A stretch of 64,000 bases of DNA from NCBI GenBank assembly GCA_034440635.1, contig JAOTON010001583.1, forward strand, positions 992,001 through 1,056,000, given 5' to 3'. Each line of letters opens with the position of its first letter. Within the stretch, counting starts at the first letter, position 1. Below are positions 22,548 through 34,808 of this stretch, piece by piece. Below the pieces are notes generated by a model that worked only from the letters and a program-made list of their open reading frames with translations, was not told the DNA's origin and did not search any database. Source of the DNA: Lepas anatifera. Lineage: Eukaryota > Arthropoda > Thecostraca > Lepadidae. The position numbers and the translations under genes were made by a program.

Positions 22548-23518
22548 TTAACTCTTGCCCCGGCGGGGGTGTTTGAACACCCCCTCGGCTTTTTCCAGCG
22601 ACAGGAAAAAATGGCGGCGCAAAGTGCCGCTGTACTTCGCACACCTTGTACTTGATCAACTTTACAACTTTCCCCAAAATTTTAAGGTTAAGTCATCTCA
22701 GGTCACCAGTGCAGCTCAAGTGACCACACCTCCAAAAAAGTTTGAGATAGCAAAAGTAAGAACAGGGTGAATTTATCCAATTGAAAATTATATCACATAA
22801 TGAGCTCACCGAGTACTACAGCATATATTCCGGGATTTGTTCACATCGATGACCTGGGGTCAGATATGGACCATGTCCTCCCCATTAGAAATACATAGGA
22901 AAAACGGGGATTTTGAAAAAACGTTCTTTTTCTATAGATACAGCTTAGAATACCTTCGTATTTTCCAAATAGTTGCATCCTAGGCACCTTTCCAGGTTCA
23001 TGCTGCAATTTTGGAACTGTGATCTCGGAGAGGTCATGTAGAACTACTTAAACAGGTTTTCAGGCTTTGGTTAATAACTTCGCAGTAAATGATTATGAGA
23101 CTTTTTTAATGCTATTAGGTTTTGATTGGTATTGCGAGTCTATTGATATTTGTGCTGAATATACTAGGTCAGATGGTGACCTTTACCTGACCTTAGGTCG
23201 GGTTAGGTCACCTTAGGTCGGGTTAAGTAGGTCCAAATAATATGTTGACCTAGTATGGTCATATCATTCGACTAAACTGTGTCAGATGCTAGACCCCAGA
23301 AACCCTTATATGAGCTGTCACCTAGTTTGACCTGGCATGACCCAAATATCGACCTGAGCCAAAAAGTGCCTGATGTAGTTCCTTCATGAATTCTGAGCTA
23401 TCCTCCATCTCTTTCGTTTTTCGCTATCCCGCATAGGTGCCGAGATCGAGGGGAAGGGGTGTTCGCCCCTCCCCACCAGGGTGAAGTTGGCTCGGGGGCC
23501 CACTGAGGCGGGTGTTAA
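22548..23518 (+). mobile_element. TTAA element, GTTTGAAC-palindrome subfamily
   Basis: TTAA at 22,548-22,551 leads into GGGGGTGTTTGAACACCCCC, a perfect 20-bp palindrome, and then a GC hairpin of the AAAGTGCCGCTG type. The right end is composite: CCCCACCAGGG, TGAAGTTGGCTC, CCCACTGAGGCGGGTG, then TTAA at 23,515-23,518. The interior is rich in TGACCT/AGGTCA. It lies immediately next to the retropepsin remnant. No transposase. Confidence 0.85.
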
Positions 23519-23540
23519 TTGGAATGAATGAATCGTACTC

Positions 23541-24021
23541 CTACCACAGTTTTTGTGATGTGAGTACGGCGAGGAACCGTAGAAACGAGCTGAGCTGTCG
23601 GATGACAAAAAATGGTTGGCGGGAGGTTGGGTCATAAGCGAGTTTGTGTTGATGAATGAAGTCGGCACCTAAGATCAGGTCATAATATGGAGACAGGTGG
23701 TCAGTCATGATCAGGACAGGATGAACGTAAGTACAATTCGGAAGAGTGTACTTAGGTTGCAAGAATAAATCGGCCGTAATGCTGTAGTGGGGACCCCGGT
23801 GACGCCTGTAGCTTTAATACCGGGTGGGTATGGGACGGGGACGCGGCGTAACTGGTCGAAAACGGTTTTTGTAAGATGGTGACGGAGGACCCGGTATCAT
23901 CTAACGCTGTGACGGACACCGACGAGATTTTGACGGATGTCAACACAGGGGGTTGGGTGTTGTTGATGAAAAATTTGTTGTTGATTTTGTTGAGATGAAA
24001 TGAGGCATATAACACGCTCAC
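23541..24021 (-). pseudogene. Retropepsin fragment of an LTR retrotransposon, frameshifted
   Basis: Two overlapping minus-strand frames form one aspartic protease. The first (23,752-24,021) holds the catalytic motif ALDDTGSS at residues 39-46. The second (23,541-23,762) holds the C-terminal DLILGADFI at residues 28-36, the hydrophobic-hydrophobic-G-D/N-F signature of retropepsins. The change of frame near 23,757 breaks the protein. In LTR retrotransposons this enzyme processes Gag-Pol. No reverse transcriptase, integrase or LTR is visible nearby, so this is an isolated relic, Gypsy- or Pao-like at best. The start is uncertain because the domain normally lies inside a polyprotein. Confidence 0.7.
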
Positions 24022-24235
24022 GGTCGAGGTTAGGGGCCGTTGTTAGTAAATTATCATGGCGGTCTGGAGGCCGTCCCCGGGGCGATGATCTGGGTGGAAT
24101 GTAGAATCTGTTGCGGCTGAGTCTGCCCTGAGGGCTGCAGTTGTTTGAGCAGGCGGAATCACGGCAAAACGTACGTCAGAAGCCGATGACGAACGAAAGG
24201 AGAAACGGCTTCTATTCTGACAGTTTATCGTTCTC

Positions 24236-24704
<469 letters not shown>

Positions 24705-25214
24705 TTGTGAGTTGCGGCTGACGGAAAGTCCAAGGTCGGGGTCGTACGAGCAGTCGTCAGGGAAGGGTGAAGAATGGGGTTGGCGGACTGGTAGATCGCT
24801 GCGGCGATTGGAGGTGCTGCGGCGCGGTAATGGGCCGGAGTCGGCTCGAGTATATAAACGGAAAGAGAAAGTCAACGATTACATGAGAAACGGTTTACCA
24901 ACCAGGTCAGGTCACGACAGTCTAGCCACAGTTGCCACAGTACGGTTAGGTTTTTCGAACTATTTCGATTCATTTCACAAAAAGCCCGATATGTTCACAA
25001 GGCGTTTAAGCACGATGTAGGCGAGACTGCAACATTTGTTTACTAGGATATATCCAGCAGGTGGCTCTAGTGGCTTAAGCAGATGGCGTATCAAACGTCA
25101 AAAGTGTATTTTTCGCTTTGAAATGTTCCGATGTCTCCGTTTCGCCGCTGCGGAGCCGTCCCACAGCGAACGCACGTCAACGTTGGCGCAGCAGCCACAC
25201 TCAGCGCGCAGGCA

Positions 25215-25292
25215 CTGTCAGTGGCGGATCCAAGGTGGGGGGGGCAAAAAGGCAATTGCCCCCCAAATGGAAAAGCTCGGGGCAAAACTAGT
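25215..25292 (+). mobile_element. GGCGGATCCA-ended repeat fragment (family K)
   Basis: CAGTGGCGGATCCAAGG followed by a G tract, GGCAATTGCCCCCCAAATGG and AAAGCTCGGGGCAAAACTA matches 34,655-34,735. Only the left end is recognisable. Confidence 0.55.
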
Positions 25293-25299
25293 TCGTTCA

Positions 25300-25730
25300 C
25301 ACCCAGGCGATCCTGATGACCATGCTCTGCAGCGAGGAGGAGGAAGTTCGTATCTGTCAAGATTATCAGAGGAGAGCAGGAGAAGGAGAACACCTTCCTC
25401 AGGCTGCGGATCATGCATGCCCTGTCTCAGCACACAGGCGTCTGTCTTCAATAATAAAATCCAGCGGGAGGCCACCACCGAGCTTATCATGGCCTGCACT
25501 TGACCAAGTACAAGTCACTAGAGTTCATGGGGAAGCACGTGAAGGTAGAGTACTTCTCCTGCCGCCCACACATAGGCCATAGAGAGAGCTGTAAAGGAAG
25601 TGACAGCTGGAGCCAGCGCAGTCTGTCATGCTGAGAGGAGGGATGGATTCCTCCGGCGAAGGGTATAGGACATCGAACTGATGCTCAGAATCAACAGCAG
25701 GCTGGACCTCCTCGGCACACTAACAATAAT
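25300..25730 (+). pseudogene. Broken coding-like segment, family unknown
   Basis: Successive plus-strand stretches have a coding-like composition but shift frame: residues reading VKIIRGEQEKENTFLRLRIM near 25,358-25,417, then KIQREATTELIMA near 25,460, then KYKSLEFMGKHVKVEYF near 25,508, and an R/L-rich stretch near 25,645-25,730. Stops and shifts separate them. I do not recognise the family. It could be a processed pseudogene. Chance cannot be excluded. Confidence 0.3.
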
Positions 25731-25876
25731 TTTTGGGGTTTATCGACGCACCAACTACCAGGGTTACTAGGCGTCGCTAACTCTTTGCCTGTTGGAAGGG
25801 TTTCTCGTGAGTCAGATCGATCTTCGCTTAGGGGAATCCGCCGGGCCTGGAGCCCGGGTTGGCCGCGTGGAAATCA
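25728..25876 (-). mobile_element. SINE copy (family of 5,033), first of a pair
   Basis: On the minus strand it reads CCAACCCGGGCTCCAGG in the head, GTTAGCGACGCC in the body and GGTGCGTCGATAAACCCC at the 3' end. It is directly followed by a second copy in the same orientation. Confidence 0.8.
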
Positions 25877-26000
25877 GCATAATTGTTGGGGATTATCGAC
25901 GCACCAATTGTCAGGGTTATATGGCGTTGCCAACTTTTTCCCTGTTGGAGGGGTTTCTTGGGAGTCGAAATTTCTCCTTGCACAAGGAATCTGCTGGGCC
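25877..26000 (-). mobile_element. SINE copy, second of the pair, interrupted
   Basis: Body and 3' end match the neighbouring copy. The head is split at 26,000/26,834 by a TTAA element and resumes as ACCCGGGCCGGCCGCGTG at 26,834-26,860. Confidence 0.8.
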
Positions 26001-26833
26001 TTAGCACGCGCATTTACCGGGGGACGGGTACTCACCCCCTTGGGTTTTTCAGGTAGCATAAAAACGGCACCGTGTAGCGCCTCCGTATTTCGCATACCTT
26101 TTCCCTGATCATTTTTACAACTTCTGTCAAAATTTTAAGGTTAGGTCATCTCAGTCAGGTCACCAGTACAGGTCAAGTGACCTGACCTCAAAACAAGTTT
26201 AAGATAGCATAAGCCAGGATTAACTTATCCAATTGAAACTTATATCACATAATGGCCCCACCGAGTTTTCTATAATATGTTCCGGTATTTTTTTATATCG
26301 ATGACCAAGGTCAGGTACGAGCCATAACCTCTCCTTTGGAAATACATGGGAAAATGGTTTTAAGTGAATAACTTATAAATGGATGGTAACAGAGCCTTTA
26401 TTGTAACTGCATTATATTTTATGTGTCTTTGCAGTTCTAATGATTTGCATTTTACCTAATTTGACCTTGACCTGACCTCAGGTAAGCTCAAATCTCATAT
26501 TTGACCTAGCAAGGTCAAACTGTATATCATTCGATTTGGCTTGCCTCGAGGATTCGAAGGATTCAAATTGTTTTGCTCTATCTTTACCTGTTCAGATGTA
26601 ATGACCAAAAACCTTCATTTACATATTATTCCTATGACGGCATGTATTGACCTCTATTGACCTCAAATGTAACCTGAAAAAATGGTTCAAATATTTTCGA
26701 TAGAGAAGTGGATGGGCTAACCAACGCCGTTTACCGTTTTGCGCTATCTAGCGTTGTTTTTTAGATCTTAGTGGGTGGGCGGGTACCCCCGTCAAAGCGA
26801 AGGTGGCTCAGACCCCGTCAATGCGCGTGTTAA
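26001..26833 (+). mobile_element. TTAA element, GGTACC subfamily, nested in a SINE
   Basis: The left end TTAGCACGCGCATTTACC and right end GTCAATGCGCGTGTTAA are inverted. The right end is composite, with CGTCAAAGCGAAGGTGGCTC before the outer motif. The interior follows the 10,571 copy in reverse orientation. The left target copy has drifted to TTAG. The host SINE continues on both sides, fixing the borders. No coding capacity. Confidence 0.85.
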
Positions 26834-26860
26834 ACCCGGGCCGGCCGCGTGAAAAGCAGG
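26834..26860 (-). mobile_element. Head of the interrupted SINE
   Basis: ACCCGGGCCGGCCGCGTG matches the B-box side of the SINE head at 25,850 and 5,085 (reverse). Confidence 0.7.
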
Positions 26861-27459
26861 TTTGCTAACCAATATCACCATGCCCTCGGCATCACCCTCC
26901 TCCTCGGCCACCCTCCTCGGCATCACAAAGCTGGCCATCAAGTACATTGCACTTGCATTCATACTGGAACTCTGCATTTTAGGTAATAGAATATAGCTAG
27001 GCGGATTTATTGTGACTAACCGTTACCTAAATCAATCTCTAATGCTGTTAAGAAGGGATCCGTAGTAACCTAAATAAATGTTTCCGTTTTTATCATTAAA
27101 TAGGTAAATAAAAGTTGATTAGGCATAGCGAAGTGAAGCCATTTGGTATCAAAGTATTGTTGGTAGTCTCCTATACAGTTCTTATTTTATCAATATGATG
27201 AAAGGGCCTAAACATCTGTAAATATAAGAAACACGCTCTTGGTAAAAAATTATTGAAATTATCCAAAAGGGCTTAGAAATGTAGTTCTTCCTCGTAAAAG
27301 GTATAGGAAAAAAGCCAAAAATATTTTCTTGCTTTTTACTATGATCTATTAGATCATAATACAACTCGAAATCATAGGGAAAAATTGCATTTCTCAATTT
27401 TTCATATATTGACAACCTAGTGTGTATGCGTGCCTTATTGACGCAAAACGGCAATTCAA
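26861..27459. other. No recognised feature
   Basis: AT-rich. A 116-codon minus-strand frame at 27,182-27,532 has no recognised domain and runs into a repeat. Confidence 0.4.
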
Positions 27460-27895
27460 AACAGTTTATAATTATGGGCCCCATGGGCTGGGGCCCCCCC
27501 TTTTTGGTGGGCCCTTTTAAGGTTGCCCCCACTTTTCAAACCGTTCCTACGCCCCTTGCACAACCCTATATCATAAGAAACTTATATTTCACCTCCAGTA
27601 ACCTGTCGCCCCCCTGTCAAACATGCCGCCCTCCATCAACCTGCCGCCCCACAAGCTTCGTCCCCCAAACGAAAATCCTGGGTGCGCACCTGTTTCGGAC
27701 CATAGCCCACATTAGAGGTACACCACGGTGGTCTCCAAAAGAACCCTTTTCTTAGGAAAATGAAACATCTTTAAGCCCGATTATTCAGATTAAGACATCA
27801 TGGAATTTGGTCAAAGTTTCTGGTTTCAATTGACTCAAAGCTGAACCAGGATACAGGAAAAGTAAATCAGTATTTCTTAAAACAGAATGGCTTAA
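27460..27895. repeat. Dispersed repeat F, copy with the empty TTAA site
   Basis: Inverted copy of 46,195-46,588 plus 47,435-47,505. It contains GTTCCTACGCCCCTTGC (a CAGGGGCGTAGG-type end on the other strand), runs of CTGCCGCCCC and GGGCCCACC-like G/C blocks. At 27,517-27,520 it has a single TTAA where the other copy carries an 842-bp TTAA element. It ends at TTAA (27,892-27,895) after CAGAATGGC. Confidence 0.85.
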
Positions 27896-30004
27896 GGTTG
27901 CGTTACCCTCGACACATGCACCACACGACATGACCCGTCAGAACTAATACCCTGTTTCCCCAACAACAGATGTCAGGTCATTCGTTCATTCATTTCGATA
28001 CACAGACCGCCCACGTGACACGTTGGTTGTAAACCGTAGTACGCTTCCGCATTCCACGCTTTACGACCCTTCAGGTAAACAAGAACCGCTGCGGGCAAGG
28101 TCAGACGGGTCGCAGTAACAGGTGCTCTTGCAGGGGCGGGCCTAGTATTTGTCCGAGAGCAGACTGCTAAAGCCTTTGTCTTGGTTTCTCTAAATAAGAA
28201 AGCAGTTGCAGCTCGCACAACTGTCACCTGGGATGGACCAAAAGCTAGCCAAATGACATTTCAAGCATGGCTGTGGATTGGCTACGCTCTTTGCGTCAGT
28301 TAGCAGCTAGTTAGTTGTAGGATCCTCGACTACTTTGTCCACTTTCGTGACCAAACCTTGTGGACCCACTTTCTTCCTCCCAAACTAAGCTAGTCCTTTT
28401 CCATCCTGGTAAATGTATCAGAAATATTTCCGTAATATCCTTGTTTACTGTTTTCCGTGAGAACCTCAGGGAAGTTTAACGACTTCTTCCATCCCGAAAA
28501 AAATATAAAAAAACGTCGTCCACCCAGTCACATAACATCCCCTCTTTATGCGGAGGGTCCTAGCTTTGTAAACATATAGTGCCTTCTTTTTGAAAGTTAT
28601 CGTTTTTCAGCATTATTGCTCGGCCCGCCTTGCGTCGGTGGTGCGTCATTTTCCGTGCGTGTGTAAACACACACACACGCACATACACATGACACATGGG
28701 CCGGGTGCCCGCATTTGTGATCGCCTTGGGGTTTTCTTAGAGATTCCCCGCCCCGTGGCGGTCACAGAAAGGGGCGTGCGTTCGTACGGGACTCACTGAC
28801 TTGCTCACCCACCGAACCCTGAGGCGCGCAGCTCCATGTGTTTACCAAAGTATTTATTATGGAACATTCTTCTGATGCTCGGAGATGGGGGGCGTGGTAT
28901 CCCTCGATCATGTGCGGAGTTTTCCTCACTGTGATCGAGAAGTGTTTCTGATCATAGGGTAGTTTGTGTTGTAATCGACAAAACACGTGTTCTGTCTCAA
29001 TCCCGTCCAGACGCTTTCTGAACACATCAGTTCGATATAAACCAAAGCCTTTGTAATGTATTAGAAGCAGTTTCTTTAGGTATAGGCCCTGACCTAGGAC
29101 AGTATCGAAAGATGGTCTCCGAAACATATGAGACCGTCCATAAAGTACAGAAGGAAAAACAAGGGGGAGCGGGAAGTCAGCAACCGTTTTGTTAGACGTT
29201 TCAACAGGGTGGAAGCAAGTATTACCATGAGGGAGGGGGTTAGAATTATAAGAATACATGTAACTTAATTTATGGATAGGCCCTCAGCTCTGACTTAGAA
29301 TTAAGACTGATGTGATTCAATGAAGTCCACACATCATCACCATTGAATTTTGGAATTGTTTGTGTGACCTTTGTATAAGGAGAGGAACCATGAGAGATTC
29401 GTGTGAATACGTGTGCTGACGTCCAAATAACCCTCACATGCCTCCAGTCATGAGTCAGTAGTTCCCTGATGTTAGGAGCTAAAGGTTTGTGCAAAACACG
29501 CGCAATAAATGTTCCATAGTCCGTATAGATTTTCAAGACCTGAACGACGATCCTGAAATATTCGGCAAGTATTAGTGGGTGATGCAACACCACCTCCCCT
29601 GCAAAATTTCAGTTGGGGTGTCATTAGCCATTTCAAGGAGTATCGTAATCATTTCAGGGAAAGCCGTAGTTCAATTGGGCGAGAAAGTACCCTCTTTCTG
29701 GAAATTTACAGGTCCAAAAATGACTTTTATGGAGTCTAAAGGATACAGAAAACACGTTACTGTGTCAGGGTACGAAAATATATGTTTTCATCACAGAAAA
29801 AAGCAGAATAAACTGATATTTTTCAAACAAACTGCAAAGTGGCAACATCGGCAGAAAATAATTGCATCGGGCTTGAGCTTCACGCCCCGAGAGTGAAGAG
29901 GGCTTACCGGTCGAAAATTCGGAACATTGAATGCGATAAAGCTGATGGACTAAGGAACGAGACACTCAAGTCATCACATGGCTGCCCCGAAGTGGGAGGA
30001 TCAT
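27896..30004. other. Long stretch without recognised genes
   Basis: Minus-strand frames of 165 codons (28,762-29,259) and 107 codons (29,270-29,593) lie next to each other in different frames. I recognise no family. Their length is within what chance gives in a window of this size. A CA/AC tract lies near 28,667-28,690. Confidence 0.35.
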
Positions 30005-30112
30005 ATGCAGATCCAGGGGAGCAAAGAGGGGCACGTGCCCCCTCTATCGACCCTCGGAGCCCCTGAAATGGCCATGGCGCCCCCTGAAAGGTTGATGGCG
30101 CCCCCTGAAATA
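30005..30112 (-). mobile_element. Family H right-end fragment
   Basis: GCAGATCCAGGGG, TCGACCCTCGG and two GGCGCCCCCTGAAA units match the right end of 1,614-1,899 in reverse. Confidence 0.65.
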
Positions 30113-30811
30113 TGATGATGATGATTTTTCCGGCCGTCGAATAAAGATATCCATATGGGGGGCGCTTCGTTAAAGTCGCCCCAATCGCCGAAGGAAGCTC
30201 TGGCGATTCCGGTTTGGATGACAGCCGATTTGTGGCGAGGACCCGCGCCGTTGCACCGTCCCCGCCGTCCAGGTCCCACCTGGCCGCCTCTCGGGACCGG
30301 AGTAGGCTGTCTTCGGGACCGTTTTTGTGATGATTTCCCGGGCTTGGATACCCGCATTGCAACCTCGATCAGCTTGGGTGATCCAAGGCATAGGCGTTGG
30401 CCGTCAGCCCAGTCTTTTCGGTAGTCGGTTTGGTCGACTGAGTGGAGATGCATTCGTGAGTCTGTCGGTCCTGTTTTTATACAAGTAACTAGATATTTCG
30501 GGTACGAATTAGTGGCTATCATTATATTCTTATGATATTGTAGTGTGACATTTTTCTACGTATTGTGCGATGAATAAATTATCTCCACCCGCTATGCACG
30601 ATATATGCACAAATACCAAAAAGAACAGTATCTTTAGAAACCAGCTTCAGGGAGGTTCCATGACGGAAGTATCATAAAGAATATTCTTCCGATATTTTTC
30701 CGATCATAAAAAAATTTATCGCAGAGACAAATCTAAAACAAGTGCGGCAAACTCGACAATTGAATCAAAACTGACCTCAGTCCTTCCATTTTCATTTCAA
30801 GAAAAACGTGA
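30113..30811. other. No recognised feature
   Basis: GC-richer at 30,150-30,420. Overlapping frames on both strands (up to 173 codons) reflect composition and the family H fragment rather than a recognisable gene. Confidence 0.35.
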
Positions 30812-31004
30812 CGTCTTTAACAAGACTCCCCCTGAAATGTCGCTTTCCATCCCCCAGGATGCAAAAATCGGTGCCAACCAATAGGATTTTGCGCCCAACT
30901 GATGGGTTTTGCCGGTCAAAAGTGGCAACCCCCCTGGTCCAAATGGCGCCCCTCGGGAAGCTGCCCGCCCCCCCCGATCGGCAATCCTGGATCCGCCTAC
31001 GGGG
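30812..31004 (-). mobile_element. Family H copy
   Basis: Reverse copy: CCCCCTGAAATGTCGCTT, AGGATGCAAAAATCGGTGCC, GGTTTTGCCGGTCAAAAGTGG and GGCAATCCTGGATCCGCC match segments of 1,614-1,899. Confidence 0.65.
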
Positions 31005-33362
31005 GAGGATACCCTAGTCACCAGCCTCGGTAATAACAGGTGCTGGCAGAATATGATACAGAAGTCTGACTCGCACAATTGCTTGCCTTTCCGTATGAGA
31101 AGTGTACTACGGGGACACACTAGTTGAGTTAATCGCTGCCCTGAAGTCGTCGTCGCTAGCACTCTGCTCACAGGACAATCGCTGCTTTCTTTTCCCCTGA
31201 AAGATCTTGTCACTCCAGCCCGTAGTGGCCAGAAATGGGTCTTACTGATATTGGTAGAGCCTGGTGTTCTGCCGTTTGTATCCCGCTGAACGGAAAGTGT
31301 CATCCTTGATAATGGCGATGGAGGCACAATGATCTAAATCCTGGAATGCTTAGTAGAGTGTGACACCCAGGCGCCCTGAATTTCCCCTTCACTTTTTCCC
31401 CTTCATTTTTTCTAACTCACTTTTCCAAACACTTTTCCTGGGGATTTTTTTAGCATAATTCAATAATCCTAGTATATATAAAACCATCTAGTGTGGAAGG
31501 AAAGACAAATTTGATGAAAAATGCGCGAGTAAGGGCTAGTAAGGGCTGTAACCGAGTTTCAACTAACTCCCACAATATTATAGCGTTTGGACTCTCTACT
31601 CGCCTTCCATATTTTCAAGCGTGAATTTTACACTCACTATCCCAATGCAAAACCAGTTTTGAGACACTGCGGAATGGAGTGCTGCGAAATCCGAAAGATT
31701 ATCCACTTACTGAACGCCTCTTTTTGAGTGTCACCTTCCCACTCTGCTCTTTGTCAGCAAAAGTATTCCAACAAGCAGTTGTCGGAAGTTCCACTTGTAG
31801 TGTATTCCGTGGACGCCATGGATCAAAATCTATTCACATTTAAACTTGCGCTGGTAACAGTGGCATCTCCATAAAAGTCCGGATCTTCCGGCTGCTGGTA
31901 AGGTTGTATTTTTAGACCTCTCTCGCTGTCGGAAGTTTTGCCCTGCTGAGGGAGGATGATGAGCAACAAATGAAGAAGGCTTCCATAGATCTTAGCTGAC
32001 CCCGGAGGATAATTTTTGGGGTTTTCACTCGTTCGAACAGATCTCTCGCGGCGGCTTCTGCTTCTAGTGATCATAGACCAATCAATTTCTAGGTGTCCCC
32101 TAAAATCGATTATTTGGGTACCTTAAAGGTACGAAAAGGATTCGGGCGGGTCAATTCGGCATAAACCTCCCTCAGGATCGTTCCCTGTCACCCGCCTCTC
32201 CCTGCTATTGCACACAGCTCACATCGGTAAAAACGCCGTCTTGGGTCAACTAGGCCATTTGACCCAAATCAGGTACAAAGTAGCTCAGCCTATTCGTCAT
32301 GTGTACTTTAAATGTGTTAAGAATGGTCTATTCTGTCAATATTATTTCGAAAACACACCCCGTAGCTTTCTGGTACGATTTTTTAAGCTGTAACTATGCA
32401 AAATTTATTTCATGCTGATTTCTCGAACGCGGACAGTGACCTGATTAAGACCAAATTTTGATCGGATGTCCAAAATAAACCATATCATGGAAAATTTGCG
32501 GGGCGCTCATTTTTAAAGAAACATAGGCAAAATATGAAGCCACATCGATTTTAAAAAAACACCAATGCAGCAACATTTCATATGTTAGTAGACTCATGAA
32601 GGCTCATATTGTCCAGTTGCAGAACAATGTGCGGTATCCAGCTTCGGCCAGGCAGGCCGAAACTGGCCAGAAAGTGAGGGGACCATAGACCTTCAGCCTC
32701 CAACTCTGGCACTACATTTTCCACTGCAAAACTGAAAGCTAACCAGATTTTGGCCTATTTTTGCTGCCAGTTAATCACACTAAACAATTTACTGTGCCCA
32801 CAAATCCATTAAAAACGAAATAAACATTTTTGCTGGAAGTGAAATGGCCTGGTCTCACCTGAGGCTCATTTTGTGAAAACAGCCTGTTAGTTACCCTCAC
32901 TGGTCCACAAGAGGAGGTAAGACTTGAAAGAAAGGACGTGCTTGAAATGCGGTCATGAGACGGAGTGAGCTAGCGAGCGATAGCAAGGAAGTGAACGCAG
33001 GACTGCATTTCCCAAATGACGAATTTGTGTTGAATCTTCTTTGTATGTCATGAAGATTTATCTCCACTCCGTCGGATCTATGGGACCAATTGGAGCAAGG
33101 ATCACATCGGCAGATCCATGATTTCCGGTATTGTTGCATAGGCAAAAAAACTGCATCCATGATTGTGACAATGTAGGGTCTGCACATAATTGACTGTTTT
33201 TTGGTCCAAAAAATGTGGTAGCCATCGGCTTAGTATGATGCTCAGTACCCCTGATCATGCTGTGTATGCTTTATTAGTCACTCATATAATTGGGATATTA
33301 CAGCAATCGTAATATAAGAAATATAGGTAGAATTCGCAAAGCCCTAGTAATGTTTAATGAGA
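31005..33362. other. Long stretch without recognised genes
   Basis: No repeat family of this window and no coding signal that I recognise. Confidence 0.4.
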
Positions 33363-33370
33363 CCTCTTAG

Positions 33371-33628
33371 CAGGGGCGTAGCCAAGGAGGGGGCGGCAGG
33401 GACAGCCGCCCCCTTAGGGGCCCGAAGGGCCCCCTGAGGATACGGACCGCGCGAAGCGCGGCTCGCCTCCACTATGATCTGTGGCCAAATTTGAAATTTC
33501 ATACCAGACAGCGCACTCTCAAGCCCTCTTCAGCACTCTATTCTGTAACAAGCAAGGCCCTTTTTACCCATCAGGGCTCTTTTGGCGCTGTCGCAGGGAA
33601 ATCGAGCGAAATCCTGGCTACGCCCCTG
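33371..33628. mobile_element. hAT-type MITE with perfect 8-bp duplication
   Basis: The element begins CAGGGGCGTAGCCAAGG and ends CCTGGCTACGCCCCTG, near-perfect inverted repeats. Both sides carry CCTCTTAG (33,363-33,370 and 33,629-33,636). CAGGGG termini with an 8-bp duplication are diagnostic of the hAT superfamily. A second internal hairpin, CGCGCGAAGCGCGG-like, lies near 33,450. At 258 bp it lacks a transposase. The perfect duplication suggests it is fairly young. Confidence 0.92.
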
Positions 33629-34317
33629 CCTCTTAGTAAATACAAATGTGTGATAACTGAGAAGTGTTGCTCCAATTTTTTCCTCCCGCATTATTTCAAA
33701 TTGCTTTATTTTATTCATTTTGTGTTTTATAACACAACAATAATACATGGTTGCTTGAATTTAAAACATCAGTCCCACTAAAATATTCGAATTTTGTTAT
33801 GGGCTACACTTCGGCTGCTTTCGATGAAAACATCACCCCTTGAGCGATGCTCCCCTGTAGAGATAAACGCTCCCGTCGGACCTTTTGTCCCCCTCTCTGT
33901 CTCCTCGGTCGGTTAGTCATTCTAAAATTCCCGAGCATTTTTTCTGGGGGGACGTTTGCAAGCCCGATTTAGCTATTTTCGTCTAACTAACACGATATTA
34001 TTTCACAAGACAAGTAGCTATTTCTCTTGTTAATGGAATACAGAAGTTACCGAAATATCAACAATCATGATTGGACAATCGGTCGGATGAAGTCTGATGC
34101 TTTCGTCTCAGTTTGGAAATTGTAAGAGCACTGATCATGGTTTTTGAGAGACAATAAATTGTTAGGTGGACTTAAAATGATAAAACATCAGCAGCTAGAT
34201 TTCACTTCTTGGTACGAGCAGGTGCGATGCACCGTTTTAGATTCTTGGAAGTTTTTCAAAGACAGAAGTGTATATTTTATTATAAAACTTGAAAACTGTT
34301 TTATAGAACTTAAAAAA

Positions 34318-34422
34318 ACTTCTTCGCCGAGCCTTTTTTAATTTTTTTTTTGCATGGGAATGGTATGGAAGAGATAGCCACAAAACTTTTTTGTTTTCGT
34401 TTTCCCGATCTTTACCCTGGAC
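34318..34422 (+). repeat. Direct repeat of 39,472-39,587
   Basis: CTTCTTCGCCGAGCCTTTTTT, followed by a T-rich run and GAGATAGCCACAAAACT, then CGTTTTCCCGATCTTTACCC, recurs 5.2 kb downstream in the same orientation. Confidence 0.7.
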
Positions 34423-34654
34423 ACATCATTGTAGCTCACCTCTTGCTCGTCTAGACCATCGATCCAATAAGAAAACACATTGCGGAGATGACTGAATGTT
34501 AGGGCGGTAAAAAATGAACCAGTTTTGATGACCGGGATGATGTAATATTAATTAGGGTGAATCCCATTGTTTTTTTTTACAATTCCTTCATATCCTCATT
34601 TCAAATATTTGATTCGACAACACGGTAGTCAAAGTTCATGCAAACTCTATGGCT

Positions 34655-34735
34655 GTGGCGGATCCAGAGGGGAGGGCAAAAAATATTTACCCCCCAAACG
34701 GACAAGCTCGGGGCAGAACTATGCTGTGCCTTCCC
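34655..34735 (+). mobile_element. Family K repeat fragment
   Basis: GTGGCGGATCCAGAGG, ACCCCCCAAACGG and ACAAGCTCGGGGCAGAACTA match 25,215-25,292. Confidence 0.55.
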
Positions 34736-34808
34736 CTGCCCCCACAAAGTCATCGACCTCCTTTTTGCCTCGACTCCGCTTGAGTTAATAACCGAGATTT
34801 GTGTTCCC

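Noticed and set aside
28762..29593. Two adjacent minus-strand frames (165 and 107 codons) as a gene
   Set aside because: Different frames, no recognised domain, no splice or start context that I can defend, and lengths compatible with chance in 64 kb.
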